A DNA stretch of 64,000 nt from Prevotella sp. UBA4330. Lineage in GTDB: Bacteria > Bacteroidota > Bacteroidia > Bacteroidales > Bacteroidaceae. Position 1 is the stretch's first letter. Every line of letters begins with the position of its first letter. This document shows, one piece after another, positions 51,055 to 58,517 of this stretch. Below the pieces are notes generated by a model. It saw only the letters and a list, made by a program, of their open reading frames with translations. It was not told where the DNA came from and did no database searches. Location of the stretch: positions 163,796 to 227,795 of the forward strand of contig DGTS01000038.1 in NCBI GenBank assembly GCA_002394385.1. The letters run 5' to 3'. The translations under genes were made by a program, and so were the position numbers.

Positions 51055-51711
51055 ATGTCACCAGAAGAATTCCAGAAGATAATTGCCGACAACGCCGAAA
51101 CAATAAATGCAATAAAAGACTCGGCGCATAATCTGCACGCCAATGTAAACCAGCATTACGATGGCACGCTTCCCTATGGGTTCCACCTTGATATGGTTGC
51201 TGACTCTATATATAAATATGGTGACGAGGTGTGTGCCGACGCTGGCGATGTGCTGCCGCTGTTCTTCGGGGCATACTATCACGACAGCATCGAGGATGCA
51301 CGACTCACTTATAACGATGTCATTGCAGAAGCATTGCGGTTCATGGACAAGAGGCAGGCGTTAGTCGCTGCCGAGATAGTATATGCTCTGACCAACGACA
51401 AAGGTCGCACGCGCGCGCAACGCGCAGGCGCGAAATATTATAGAGGTATACGCAAGACTCCCTATGCCCCGTTCATGAAACTCGCAGACCGTTTGGCCAA
51501 CATTACTTATTCGTGTCAAGGCAAAAACGAGAACAACTGCCACATGCGCGAGGTGTACCGCAGAGAACTGCCCCACTTCCTTGAGGCAATAGATTGCACT
51601 CGATGTCCTTCGGAAAACGACAAACAGCCTGATTGCCGCTTCTCGCTTCCAAAGAAGATGATTGAAAGAATAGAAAACATAATCAATAGTTCCATATCAA
51701 ATGAAAACTAG
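51055..51711 (+). CDS. HD-domain phosphohydrolase-like protein
   Basis: A 218-residue protein. Metal-binding residues are recognisable: H in LPYGFHLDMVADSI (near 37-50), HD/ED in FFGAYYHDSIEDARLTYNDV (near 70-89), and D in FMKLADRLANITYS (near 141-154), the pattern of the SpoT/RelA-type HD domain. There is no synthetase domain, so if active it would be a stand-alone hydrolase, possibly Mesh1-like on (p)ppGpp, or another nucleotidase. It overlaps the next gene by 11 nt. Confidence 0.75.
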   Translation: MSPEEFQKIIADNAETINAIKDSAHNLHANVNQHYDGTLPYGFHLDMVADSIYKYGDEVCADAGDVLPLFFGAYYHDSIEDARLTYNDVIAEALRFMDKRQALVAAEIVYALTNDKGRTRAQRAGAKYYRGIRKTPYAPFMKLADRLANITYSCQGKNENNCHMREVYRRELPHFLEAIDCTRCPSENDKQPDCRFSLPKKMIERIENIINSSISNEN

Positions 51712-52603
51712 AATACTAAGCATAATATCTGTCATCATGCTCGCCTTGCCGCTATCGGCACAGGTGCAGCAAGGCTATGTCAAAACCCTCGGACGTCCTG
51801 GTGCACCAGGAAAACCGCTGCAAGGAGTGACCGTAAGGGTGAGAGGCGTGATGAACGCACTCGTCAGCGATGCCAACGGTAGTTTCAAGATTCAGGCAAC
51901 GGGAAAGAAAGACGGTGACGCAATCATCATAAACAGTGTGCGTAAAAACGGCTACGAACTGAAAGACAAAGGCATCGTGGGACGCAGCCTTGTGTTCTCC
52001 TCGCGCGTACCTATTCAATTAGTAATGGTGTCGTCGGCGCAACTGGCTGCCGACAAGAAACGCATCGAGGACAAGGCATACAAGGTGGCGGAAACCAATT
52101 ACAAAAAGAAACTGGCGGCATTGGATAAGCAAAAGAAGCAGAATGAACTGTCGGCAAAAGACTACGAGGCGCAACTGCAGGAACTGGAGGCACGCTATGA
52201 GAACTATATGGCTCTCGTGGGTGACATGGCAGAGCGCTACGCTCTAACCGACTATGACGAACTCGACTCCATTGACGCACAAATAAACACATGCATTGAA
52301 AACGGAGAACTTGACAAGGCCGATTCGCTGATACACACCGTCTTCGACCCCACCACGGTGCTTCAGCGCAACCGCGAGGCAAAGGCAGAGGTGGCAGAGC
52401 GCATGAGGATTGCACAGGAAGCCATCGACAAGGCTCTTGCCGACAAGGAACAACTGCAGCAGAACATCGAGTATGCCAAGAAACTTGCTGAAAACTGCGA
52501 GAGTCTTGCCGAGGAATACCGCAGGCAGGGAATGGAAGAGAAGGCGCAGGAGAACCTGAAACATGCCCAAGAACTGCGCCAACTGATAAACTCCATCCCA
52601 TAA
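51701..52603 (+). CDS. Exported coiled-coil protein with carboxypeptidase-regulatory-like domain
   Basis: A 300-residue protein. The signal peptide is MKTRILSIISVIMLALPLSA. Residues 22-110 form a beta-sandwich (GKPLQGVTVRVRGVMNALVSDANGSFKIQ in order) of the CarboxypepD_reg/peptidase-associated type. From about 115 to the end it is a long, highly charged coiled coil (RIEDKAYKVAETNYKKKL and so on) with AEEYRRQGMEEKAQENLKHA reminiscent of a single TPR. It is likely anchored in or associated with the envelope as a scaffold. The start codon lies within the end of the HD gene. Confidence 0.75.
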   Translation: MKTRILSIISVIMLALPLSAQVQQGYVKTLGRPGAPGKPLQGVTVRVRGVMNALVSDANGSFKIQATGKKDGDAIIINSVRKNGYELKDKGIVGRSLVFSSRVPIQLVMVSSAQLAADKKRIEDKAYKVAETNYKKKLAALDKQKKQNELSAKDYEAQLQELEARYENYMALVGDMAERYALTDYDELDSIDAQINTCIENGELDKADSLIHTVFDPTTVLQRNREAKAEVAERMRIAQEAIDKALADKEQLQQNIEYAKKLAENCESLAEEYRRQGMEEKAQENLKHAQELRQLINSIP

Positions 52604-52609
52604 TCCACA

Positions 52610-53725
52610 ATGTCCCTTCACCCATTATCCATATTCCATTACCCTCCTTTCTTTTCCCTCCCCTCGGGGAGGGCTAGGGTAGGGGTCTCCCTCCCCCCGT
52701 GGAGGGTTAGGGTAGGGGTTTTCTTATCCATCCTCCTTCTCGTCTCCTGCACACAGAAGAAAGAGAGCATGGCAACACCCGAGACATTCCAAACAGAAAT
52801 ACTGCTGCCCACAACACCCGTGAAAGACCAAGGCAACAGTTCGCTATGCTGGGCATACGCCATGCTCGCAACAATAGAGACAGAACACATTGTGCAAGGC
52901 GACTCCCTGAACCTTAGCACAACTTTCCTCGCACGGCATCTGCTCGAAGACCAACTCGAACACATCTATTTGTCTTCAACCGCCGACAAGAGAGCGACCG
53001 TCACCACACGTGGCATGGCGGGCGATGCCCTCTCGCTGATGGAAACTTACGGTGCAATGCCCTACGACACATGGCACGACCGCGCCGACTATAAACTGCT
53101 GTGCCGGAAACTGCAACTAATGGCTAAGGCGGCAGCAGTACACAAGACGGGACTGAAGAAACTGCTCGACGACGCCGAGCCACTGATGAACCAGCAGATG
53201 GGACCGAAGAAGGGCAGCGTCTATATGTTCGGTGCAGAATATACTCCGCTGGAGTTCGCACACAGCCTCTTCCGTCATGGAGAATACGAGGCACTGACCA
53301 GTTTCACCCATCATCCATACGGCGAGCGCATTACGCTCGAAGTGCCCGACAACCGCTACGGCAACACCATGCTCAACGTTCCTCTCGACACCCTTGAGGC
53401 ACGCATCGTCAACGCCCTTCGCCACGGACATCCAGTGTGCTGGGAGGGAGACATCAGCAACCCTGGCTTCTCTTACAACAGAGGAACAGCGTCAACAGAC
53501 GGCAAGGTAGATGCTGAAGTACGACAGAAAGCATTTGAAAATCGCCAGACCACCGACGACCACTGCATGGCAATCGTGGGACTCGCCCGTGACAAGCATG
53601 GCAAACTCTATTTCATCTGCAAAAACTCATGGGGAACCAGCAATCCTTATAATGGCTTCATCTACATGAACGAGGCCTATCTCCGCATCAACACCCTTGC
53701 CGTGTGGGGAATGTTTTACTCCTAA
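52610..53725 (+). CDS. Papain-like (C1 family) cysteine protease lipoprotein with repeat-derived N-terminus
   Basis: A 371-residue protein. Catalytic residues: Gln and Cys in VKDQGNSSLCWAYAML (Cys near 80), His in TTDDHCMAIVG (near 318), Asn in FICKNSWG (near 339), so it resembles the C1 bleomycin hydrolase/papain group. The lipobox is VFLSILLLVSC (Cys near 46), so it should be a lipoprotein. The first 35 residues (with PSGRARVGVSLPPWRVRVG) are translated from two tandem copies of the G-rich hairpin repeat (52656-52721). No other start codon lies between them and the signal core, so the repeat forms the n-region of the signal peptide. It is last in the operon, 6 nt after the coiled-coil gene. 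Confidence 0.85.
   Translation: MSLHPLSIFHYPPFFSLPSGRARVGVSLPPWRVRVGVFLSILLLVSCTQKKESMATPETFQTEILLPTTPVKDQGNSSLCWAYAMLATIETEHIVQGDSLNLSTTFLARHLLEDQLEHIYLSSTADKRATVTTRGMAGDALSLMETYGAMPYDTWHDRADYKLLCRKLQLMAKAAAVHKTGLKKLLDDAEPLMNQQMGPKKGSVYMFGAEYTPLEFAHSLFRHGEYEALTSFTHHPYGERITLEVPDNRYGNTMLNVPLDTLEARIVNALRHGHPVCWEGDISNPGFSYNRGTASTDGKVDAEVRQKAFENRQTTDDHCMAIVGLARDKHGKLYFICKNSWGTSNPYNGFIYMNEAYLRINTLAVWGMFYS
52656..52721. repeat. Two tandem G-rich hairpin units within the protease gene
   Basis: Each unit is a CCCTCCCC/GGGGAGGG-type hairpin followed by TAGGGTAGGGGT. The + strand of unit 1 has four G-runs (GGGGAGGGCTAGGGTAGGGG) that fit a G-quadruplex. Same family as in leuS and the MITE-like elements. 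Confidence 0.8.
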
Positions 53726-53760
53726 TAACTCGTGATTATTGCGAACGAACTGTCGTCTAT

Positions 53761-53815
53761 ACTCCCCTACTCATAAACTCCTAAACTCATAACTCCCCAA
53801 CTCATAAACTCCTTT
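53761..53815. repeat. Octamer array after the protease gene
   Basis: Units of the form ACTCnnnA (actcccct, actcataa, actcctaa, actcata, actcccca, actcataa, actccttt), one shortened to seven. Same family as 31612-31675. It lies in the 3' region of the five-gene operon. Confidence 0.7.
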
Positions 53816-53875
53816 AGCAAGCGAAGCATGCGAAATTTTAATTAAACGAGTAAAAATAGCACTGTTTTATTCCAA

Positions 53876-53940
53876 TTTGCGACAATTTTTAAGGACATTC
53901 CCCCGATTTGTCGCAATTATTAAGTGTTGTCGCAACAAAC
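53876..53940 (+). promoter_or_regulatory. Three-site TGTCGCA control region of the 62-codon peptide gene
   Basis: TGCGACA at 53878, TGTCGCA at 53909 and TGTCGCA at 53928 (start positions): an inverted pair 31 bp apart and a direct pair 19 bp apart. The third site is 36 bp before the -33 and 60 bp before the -7. The same three sites with the same spacings occur at 54758, 54789 and 54808. Confidence 0.75.
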
Positions 53941-53963
53941 AAAACAGAAATGAGAGCATATAT

Positions 53964-53995
53964 TATGCACCATTGCGAAAACCGCATTACCTTTG
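53964..53995 (+). promoter_or_regulatory. Promoter of the 62-codon peptide gene
   Basis: TATG (one mismatch to TTTG) at 53964-53967, 20 nt, TACCTTTG at 53988-53995. The degenerate -33 fits an activator-dependent promoter. The leader is A-rich and ends with AAGGAAG 7-8 nt before the ATG. Confidence 0.7.
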
Positions 53996-54037
53996 CATCA
54001 GAAAACAAAAAGAACAGAAAAAAAACAGAAAGGAAGT

Positions 54038-54226
54038 ATGAAAAAAGTAGTTATCGGATTCATCATGATTCTACAGGTTGCAATATCGCTCGACCTCATC
54101 ACATCAAGTGCATCGGGCAGCGAGATGGACGAAGCGGAAATCGCCGCTAAGTCGTGCAACACGAGCAACTACATCGAGGTTAGTGACATCAACGAACTCG
54201 AAACATACATCTGCACTAATAAGTAA
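54038..54226 (+). CDS. Small secreted or membrane peptide precursor (62 aa)
   Basis: It begins MKKVVIGFIMILQVAISLDL, a signal-peptide or membrane segment, followed by SSASG and an acidic tail of about 35 residues with two cysteines (C40 and C59; EIAAKSCNTSNYIEVS, ELETYICTNK). Support for a real gene: a good ribosome-binding purine run (AAGGAAG), a Bacteroidetes promoter, and an upstream control region shared with the 43-codon gene at 54947. No double-glycine leader is present. It could be an exported signal, toxin or bacteriocin-like peptide; I do not recognise the family. A terminator lies about 195 nt downstream. An in-frame ATG 15 codons upstream is within the leader and less likely. Confidence 0.7.
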   Translation: MKKVVIGFIMILQVAISLDLITSSASGSEMDEAEIAAKSCNTSNYIEVSDINELETYICTNK

Positions 54227-54420
54227 AGCGAATTGTAAGGGCGTGCCCCGTGTGCGTCCCCATCATACAAAAAGAGATATTTCTGATACATGATATTACA
54301 CGTTAGGTTATAAGTTTTAAGTTGTATTTATTTGGTTATTAGTTACTATTAAGGTAAAGGTCAATGAATTTCTGACTTGATGGCTTAAGTGCCTGTGAGA
54401 GGTATAAAAGTCAAAAAAAT

Positions 54421-54459
54421 GCCGAGACTTCTGAAAAGAAGTCCCGGCGTTTTCTTTCT
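54421..54459 (+). terminator. Rho-independent terminator downstream of the 62-codon gene
   Basis: GCCGAGACTTCT, loop GAAA, AGAAGTCCCGGC, then GTTTTCTTTCT: a 12-bp stem with one mismatch. It leaves a 3' region of nearly 200 nt after the peptide gene, in which I see only a degenerate GGGCGTG hairpin (54239-54261). Confidence 0.85.
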
Positions 54460-54499
54460 AGTAATTGTTACTTGTTGGAATTCTAACAACATCTTGCCT

Positions 54500-54565
54500 C
54501 TACTTAAGTTCTACTTTGCCTCTACTTTAACTCTACTAGAATTCTGCTGGTGTTCTACCTGATTC
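54500..54565. repeat. 11-nt periodic array (six units)
   Basis: Six consecutive 11-nt units beginning CT(A/G)C: ctacttaagtt, ctactttgcct, ctactttaact, ctactagaatt, ctgctggtgtt, ctacctgattc. The period is about one DNA turn. It lies between the terminator and the 22-nt array. Confidence 0.7.
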
Positions 54566-54619
54566 TATGACAATATTCTCTAATTTCACCCCTATGATTT
54601 CCCATTAGCACGCTTCCCG

Positions 54620-54707
54620 CCTGCCACTTGTGCCTTTTCGGCTTGTCACTTGTGTCCTTTTGGCATGTCAAAGGTATACTATTCACCTGTCAGAGGTATA
54701 CATCTTG
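54620..54707. repeat. 22-nt periodic array (four units)
   Basis: Four exact 22-nt units starting (C)(A/C/T)TG(C/T)CA: two with ACTTGTGnCCTTTT and two with AAAGGTATAC/AGAGGTATAC. They share the GGTATAC core and the period with the array before leuS (9834-9966). Confidence 0.7.
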
Positions 54708-54757
54708 CACGGCGTTTAAGCACATTTGAACAACCATATATATGCAGGACATACTTA

Positions 54758-54820
54758 TGCGACAGTATATGATGCCATTCATCCTTTTTGTCGCAAATAC
54801 AGGCACGTGTCGCCACAAAC
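54758..54820 (+). promoter_or_regulatory. Three-site TGTCGCA control region of the 43-codon peptide gene
   Basis: TGCGACA at 54758, TGTCGCA at 54789, TGTCGCC at 54808 (starts). Spacings of 31 and 19 bp equal those at 53878/53909/53928, and the third block reads TGTCGCCACAAAC versus TGTCGCAACAAAC. The third site is 36 bp before the -33 and 59 bp before the -7. Confidence 0.75.
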
Positions 54821-54843
54821 TACGGAGATTTGCTCTTTGTGTG

Positions 54844-54874
54844 TTTGTGCGCCACTATTTACACGCTAACTTTG
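54844..54874 (+). promoter_or_regulatory. Promoter of the 43-codon peptide gene
   Basis: TTTG at 54844-54847, 19 nt, TAACTTTG at 54867-54874: a full consensus match. Transcription would begin near 54880, giving a leader of about 67 nt that contains a GGCCACAATGGCC hairpin. Confidence 0.8.
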
Positions 54875-54946
54875 CAAACGCAAAAAGGGACAAGCGGCCA
54901 CAATGGCCAGCATTCCTATAAAGTATCAATAAAATAAAGATCGAAT

Positions 54947-55078
54947 ATGAAGGCAATAAAAGAAATGTCTATCGTTAAGGCATTTATCAAGGCTTGGAAG
55001 AACATGCGTTTCAGTTCTGCCGATACAGCTAAGTACAACTGTCAGATGTTTTTTACCGACAGGTATTTCTATTTTTAG
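54947..55078 (+). CDS. Small cationic peptide (43 aa)
   Basis: The frame starts MKAIKEMSIVKAFIKAWKNM and ends MFFTDRYFYF: a basic amphipathic helix-like N-terminal half, one cysteine (C32) and an aromatic-rich C-terminus. It has no signal peptide. Support comes from the strong promoter and the control region shared with the 62-codon gene at 54038. The family is unknown; it may be a regulatory, antimicrobial or leader-type peptide. There is no clear terminator after it; the AsmA-like gene's promoter is about 90 nt downstream. Confidence 0.6.
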   Translation: MKAIKEMSIVKAFIKAWKNMRFSSADTAKYNCQMFFTDRYFYF

Positions 55079-55166
55079 AACAGGAAGTTAGGAGTTTGGA
55101 GTTGTTGGGGGCATACCTTTGTGTGTGCTCTTCAAGAAGTTATAAAGAAAGATAACGGGTGTTTTT

Positions 55167-55198
55167 CTTGATTATGTCAACGAAAATACCTACCTTTG
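55167..55198 (+). promoter_or_regulatory. Promoter of the AsmA-like gene
   Basis: CTTG (one mismatch) at 55167-55170, 20 nt, TACCTTTG at 55191-55198. The in-frame ATG at 55196 lies within the -7 element, which makes ATG 55217 the start. Confidence 0.7.
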
Positions 55199-55216
55199 AC
55201 GCCAAACACTAATCAC

Positions 55217-57064
55217 ATGAAGGCGAATCGCATCTTTCGTATCTTGAAATGGACAGCGGGCATCATCATTTCTTTGGTGGTGCTCGTTGCCGTTGCTACC
55301 CTATTGGCAAACTCAAACTACGTGCAACAACGGCTGTTGAAGAAGGCAACCGCCTATCTGTCTGAGCGTCTGGGCACCAGCGTCAAGGCAGACAGCGTGA
55401 GCGTGAACCTCTTCGTGCAGACGATGTCGCTCTACGGACTCGATATTGAGGACCAGCAGAAGCGGCCAATGCTGAGAATGGGAGAGGCCAGCGCACGAGT
55501 CACCATAGCAAGCATCTGGGAGAAGAACATTACCATAGAGCACATCGAGGCCGACCGTCTGGAGGCAATGGTGATAAAAGACCGTCCCGACTCTGCCGCC
55601 AACTACCAGTTCCTCATCGACTCGCTGTCGCATAAGAAAGAAGGAGAAAAGAAAAAGGAAAACAACGGGAAGACAAAACTGAACATCGACATGCGGCACG
55701 TCACACTGAACCACGCCGACTTCTCGTTCAAACAGGGCGAACATAAGAACGAAATATCTCTCGCCATGCTCGATGTGGTGGAACGTGACGGAGAATATGA
55801 CATCGAGTTGGACAGCCTACGGCTGAAAACCAACAACCACAAGCCGCGAAAGAACACCAACCGACCGCATCGAGGATGGTTTGACGCGGGACATCTGGAC
55901 ATCACGGCATCGCTGAAATGCTCTGTCCACACTGTGAAGAAAGACACCCTGTCGGTGACTCTCGACGACGTAAGCATTAGCGACCGCACCGCAGGCATCA
56001 ATATCAAGGACATGAGTCTCAAGGCGGCGTCGGACATGAAGACATTGTGGCTGAAGGACATCGCGCTGAAACAAGGCTCCACATCACTGAACATAGCCAA
56101 CGCCACCATAACCCTGCCAAACAAGAAAACAGGAACAAAACTGGCATACAAGACCGGCAGCATAAGCGGAAACGTCATACTGCGCGACATAGCGCGGCCC
56201 TTCGCTCCTGTGCTGAGGGGATTCCAGTTGCCGCTGACGCTGAAAGCGCAGATGAGCGGCACCGAAGACATGATGAGATTCAGCAACGTGCATGTGTCAA
56301 CAGCCGACAGCCGCCTCACCATTGCCGCCAACGGACGCATAACCGACCTCCGCAAGAAGCACGGATATAAGGTGAGTTTCGACGTTAGCAGCATGAAGAT
56401 AAAGCAGGGAATGGCAGAGCAGGTGATAAGCCAGTTTCGCGTGAAGCGACTCATGATGTCGCAACTGCAGAAACTGGGCAACATCACGTATAGCGGACAC
56501 TTCGACGTGGTGTGGCGAAAAGAGTCGTTCAGAGGACACCTCAACACCGCATGCGGACCGCTCGACTTCCATTTCTCCATAGACGACAACAACAAATGGC
56601 TGAATGGCGGTGTCAGCACCAACGGATTTCATCTGGGAAAGGTGTTCGAAATTGCCGACCTTGGCGACGTGGTGTGCCATGCCGACTTCAACATTGACAT
56701 CTCAAAGAAAAGAACAGCACTCGCACGCAAAGACAAGGGCGGCAAACTGCCCATTGGCAGCGTCACGGCTACCGTTGATGACAGCAGTTACAAGAAAATA
56801 CACGTGAGGAACATAGATGCCATCATCGATTGCGACGGAAGCACCGCCGAGGGCGACATCACGCATCGGGCCAAGCGCCACGACGCCCATTGCCACTTCG
56901 CTTATAACCCAAGTCTGAGCAAAAACAAACTGAAAATATCAAAGCCTGGCATACACTTCCACAAGAAAGACAAAGACGGAGACATGCAGACAACAGACAC
57001 TATTGGCCAAAAGAAAAAGAAAGGTCTGCTGAAAGGACTTTTCAAGAAGAAAAAGAAAGAGTAG
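55217..57064 (+). CDS. AsmA/TamB-like envelope protein
   Basis: A 615-residue protein. A single N-terminal membrane anchor (FRILKWTAGIIISLVVLVAVATLLA, read in two parts about 5-29) is followed by the AsmA-type start YVQQRLLKKATAYLSERLGTSVKADSVSVNLF in order. A long series of beta-strand repeats (residues 60-580) and a lysine-rich end (KKKKGLLKGLFKKKKKE) complete it. Such proteins bridge inner and outer membrane and are implicated in lipid transport or outer-membrane assembly. It is about half the length of a full TamB. The stop codon TAG is the first three bases of the repeat at 57064. Confidence 0.72.
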   Translation: MKANRIFRILKWTAGIIISLVVLVAVATLLANSNYVQQRLLKKATAYLSERLGTSVKADSVSVNLFVQTMSLYGLDIEDQQKRPMLRMGEASARVTIASIWEKNITIEHIEADRLEAMVIKDRPDSAANYQFLIDSLSHKKEGEKKKENNGKTKLNIDMRHVTLNHADFSFKQGEHKNEISLAMLDVVERDGEYDIELDSLRLKTNNHKPRKNTNRPHRGWFDAGHLDITASLKCSVHTVKKDTLSVTLDDVSISDRTAGINIKDMSLKAASDMKTLWLKDIALKQGSTSLNIANATITLPNKKTGTKLAYKTGSISGNVILRDIARPFAPVLRGFQLPLTLKAQMSGTEDMMRFSNVHVSTADSRLTIAANGRITDLRKKHGYKVSFDVSSMKIKQGMAEQVISQFRVKRLMMSQLQKLGNITYSGHFDVVWRKESFRGHLNTACGPLDFHFSIDDNNKWLNGGVSTNGFHLGKVFEIADLGDVVCHADFNIDISKKRTALARKDKGGKLPIGSVTATVDDSSYKKIHVRNIDAIIDCDGSTAEGDITHRAKRHDAHCHFAYNPSLSKNKLKISKPGIHFHKKDKDGDMQTTDTIGQKKKKGLLKGLFKKKKKE

Positions 57065-57155
57065 TACGTGACGTTCGGACTGCTAGTACGTGACGTTCGG
57101 ACTCACAGTACGTACGCTTCGGACTCTCAGTCCGAACGCCAAGTACTGAATCGCG
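57064..57155. repeat. 93-bp GTACGTGACGTTCGGACT repeat, copy 2
   Basis: Almost identical to 20365-20457 (a handful of differences), in the same + orientation: three direct units and a final inverted one. It begins within the stop codon region of the AsmA-like gene and probably ends its transcript. Confidence 0.85.
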
Positions 57156-57178
57156 TACTCATTATTCTCTCTCTTATC

Positions 57179-57195
57179 GCGGGTGAGACACCCGC
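57179..57195. repeat. GCGGGTG hairpin
   Basis: GCGGGTG-AGA-CACCCGC, a perfect 7-bp stem. A related string without the hairpin partner (GGGTGAGAAGCCTGCG) occurs at 58494-58510, before the LicD gene. Confidence 0.4.
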
Positions 57196-57245
57196 GCTCA
57201 CGTGTCTCGCCATGCCGCAGCAACGTAAAAAAGAGTATCAAACAT

Positions 57246-57276
57246 TTTGGTGTATAGGAAAAATAGACTATCTTTG
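57246..57276 (+). promoter_or_regulatory. Promoter of glf
   Basis: TTTG at 57246-57249, 19 nt, TATCTTTG at 57269-57276, 20 nt before ATG 57297. Confidence 0.8.
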
Positions 57277-57296
57277 CAAACAAAAACACAAAGCAA

Positions 57297-58424
57297 ATGG
57301 AACACTACGACTATCTCATTGTCGGGGCAGGTCTTTTCGGCTGCGTCTTCGCTTACCGCGCCAAGCAGGCAGGAAAGAAGTGTCTGGTGATAGACAAACG
57401 CAACCATCTCGGCGGAAATCTTTATTGCGAGCAAGTGGAGGGAATCAATGTACACAAGTACGGCGCACACATCTTCCACACGTCAAGCAAGCAGGTGTGG
57501 GACTTCGTGAACTCCATCGTAGAGTTCAACCGCTACACCAACTCTCCCGTTGCCAACTACAAGGGAACGCTGTATAACCTGCCGTTCAACATGAACACCT
57601 TCTACCAGATGTGGGGCGTCACCACTCCCGAGGCAGCACAGCAGAAGATAGAGGAGCAGAGGCAGGCCGTCGTCGAACAGATGAAGGCAGAGGGGAAGAG
57701 CGAGCCGCAGAACCTGGAGGAGCAGGCGCTGATGCTGGTGGGCAACGACATCTATGAACGGCTCATCAAAGGATACACCGAGAAGCAGTGGGGGCGCAAG
57801 TGCACCGAACTGCCGGCATTCATCATCAAGCGACTTCCCGTGCGACTCGTCTTCGACAACAACTATTTCAACGACAAATACCAGGGCATCCCCATCGGCG
57901 GATATAACAAACTGACCGAAGGACTGCTGGCAGGAGTAGAGACAAAAACCAGTGCCGACTTCTTCGAGAACCGCGAATACTGGGAGTCGATAGCCGATAA
58001 GATTGTGTTCACAGGAAGCATCGACCAGTTCTTCGACTACTGCTACGGCAAACTGGAATACCGCACCGTGAGTTTCGAGCAGGAAACTATAGACACCCCA
58101 AACTATCAGGGCAACGCCGTGGTGAACTACACCGAGGCAGAGGTCCCATACACACGAATCATCGAGCACAAGCATTTCGAGATGTTCGGACAGCAGGTTT
58201 ACGACGTGCCGCGCACCGTGATATCGCGCGAGTACTCAACAAAATGGGACTTGGGCAAGGAGCCTTACTATCCTGTCAACGATGAGCGCAACAACCAGTT
58301 GGCAGAGAAATACCGCCAGTTGGGCGCAACGAAGAAGAACGTTATCTTCGGCGGCCGTCTGGCAGAATACAAATACTATGACATGGCGCCGATAGTGGAA
58401 AAGGCGTTGAACATTGAACTTTGA
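57297..58424 (+). CDS. glf: UDP-galactopyranose mutase
   Basis: A 375-residue FAD enzyme converting UDP-galactopyranose to UDP-galactofuranose. The Rossmann start is YLIVGAGLFGCVFAYRAKQAG (near 6-26), followed by VIDKRNHLGGNLY, the substrate/flavin region HKYGAHIFHTSSKQVW, YTEKQWGRKCTELPAFI and the C-terminal GRLAEYKYYDMAPIVEKAL. Length is standard. The last residues NIEL and the stop come from the heptamer array at 58409. It is followed by LicD and galactofuranosyl-type transferases on the opposite strand, so the strain probably carries galactofuranose in LPS or capsule. Confidence 0.97.
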   Translation: MEHYDYLIVGAGLFGCVFAYRAKQAGKKCLVIDKRNHLGGNLYCEQVEGINVHKYGAHIFHTSSKQVWDFVNSIVEFNRYTNSPVANYKGTLYNLPFNMNTFYQMWGVTTPEAAQQKIEEQRQAVVEQMKAEGKSEPQNLEEQALMLVGNDIYERLIKGYTEKQWGRKCTELPAFIIKRLPVRLVFDNNYFNDKYQGIPIGGYNKLTEGLLAGVETKTSADFFENREYWESIADKIVFTGSIDQFFDYCYGKLEYRTVSFEQETIDTPNYQGNAVVNYTEAEVPYTRIIEHKHFEMFGQQVYDVPRTVISREYSTKWDLGKEPYYPVNDERNNQLAEKYRQLGATKKNVIFGGRLAEYKYYDMAPIVEKALNIEL

Positions 58425-58492
58425 ACATTGAACTTTGAACATTGAACTTTGAACATTGAACTTTGAACATTGAACATTGAACATTGAACATT
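58409..58492. repeat. Heptamer array (12 perfect units) at the glf stop codon
   Basis: Units GAACATT and GAACTTT alternate four times and then GAACATT repeats four times, with no slippage. The glf stop (58422-58424) is inside. The complementary form is at 61470-61497. Confidence 0.9.
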
Positions 58493-58517
58493 GTGGGTGA
58501 GAAGCCTGCGTTCCTAT

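Noticed and set aside
52011..52625. Open frames opposite the coiled-coil protein
   Set aside because: Shadows of a GC-rich coiled-coil coding sequence; no signal, domain or promoter.
53908..54150. Frame overlapping the 62-codon peptide gene in another register
   Set aside because: It starts within the control sites upstream of the promoter, so it could not be translated from the predicted transcript.
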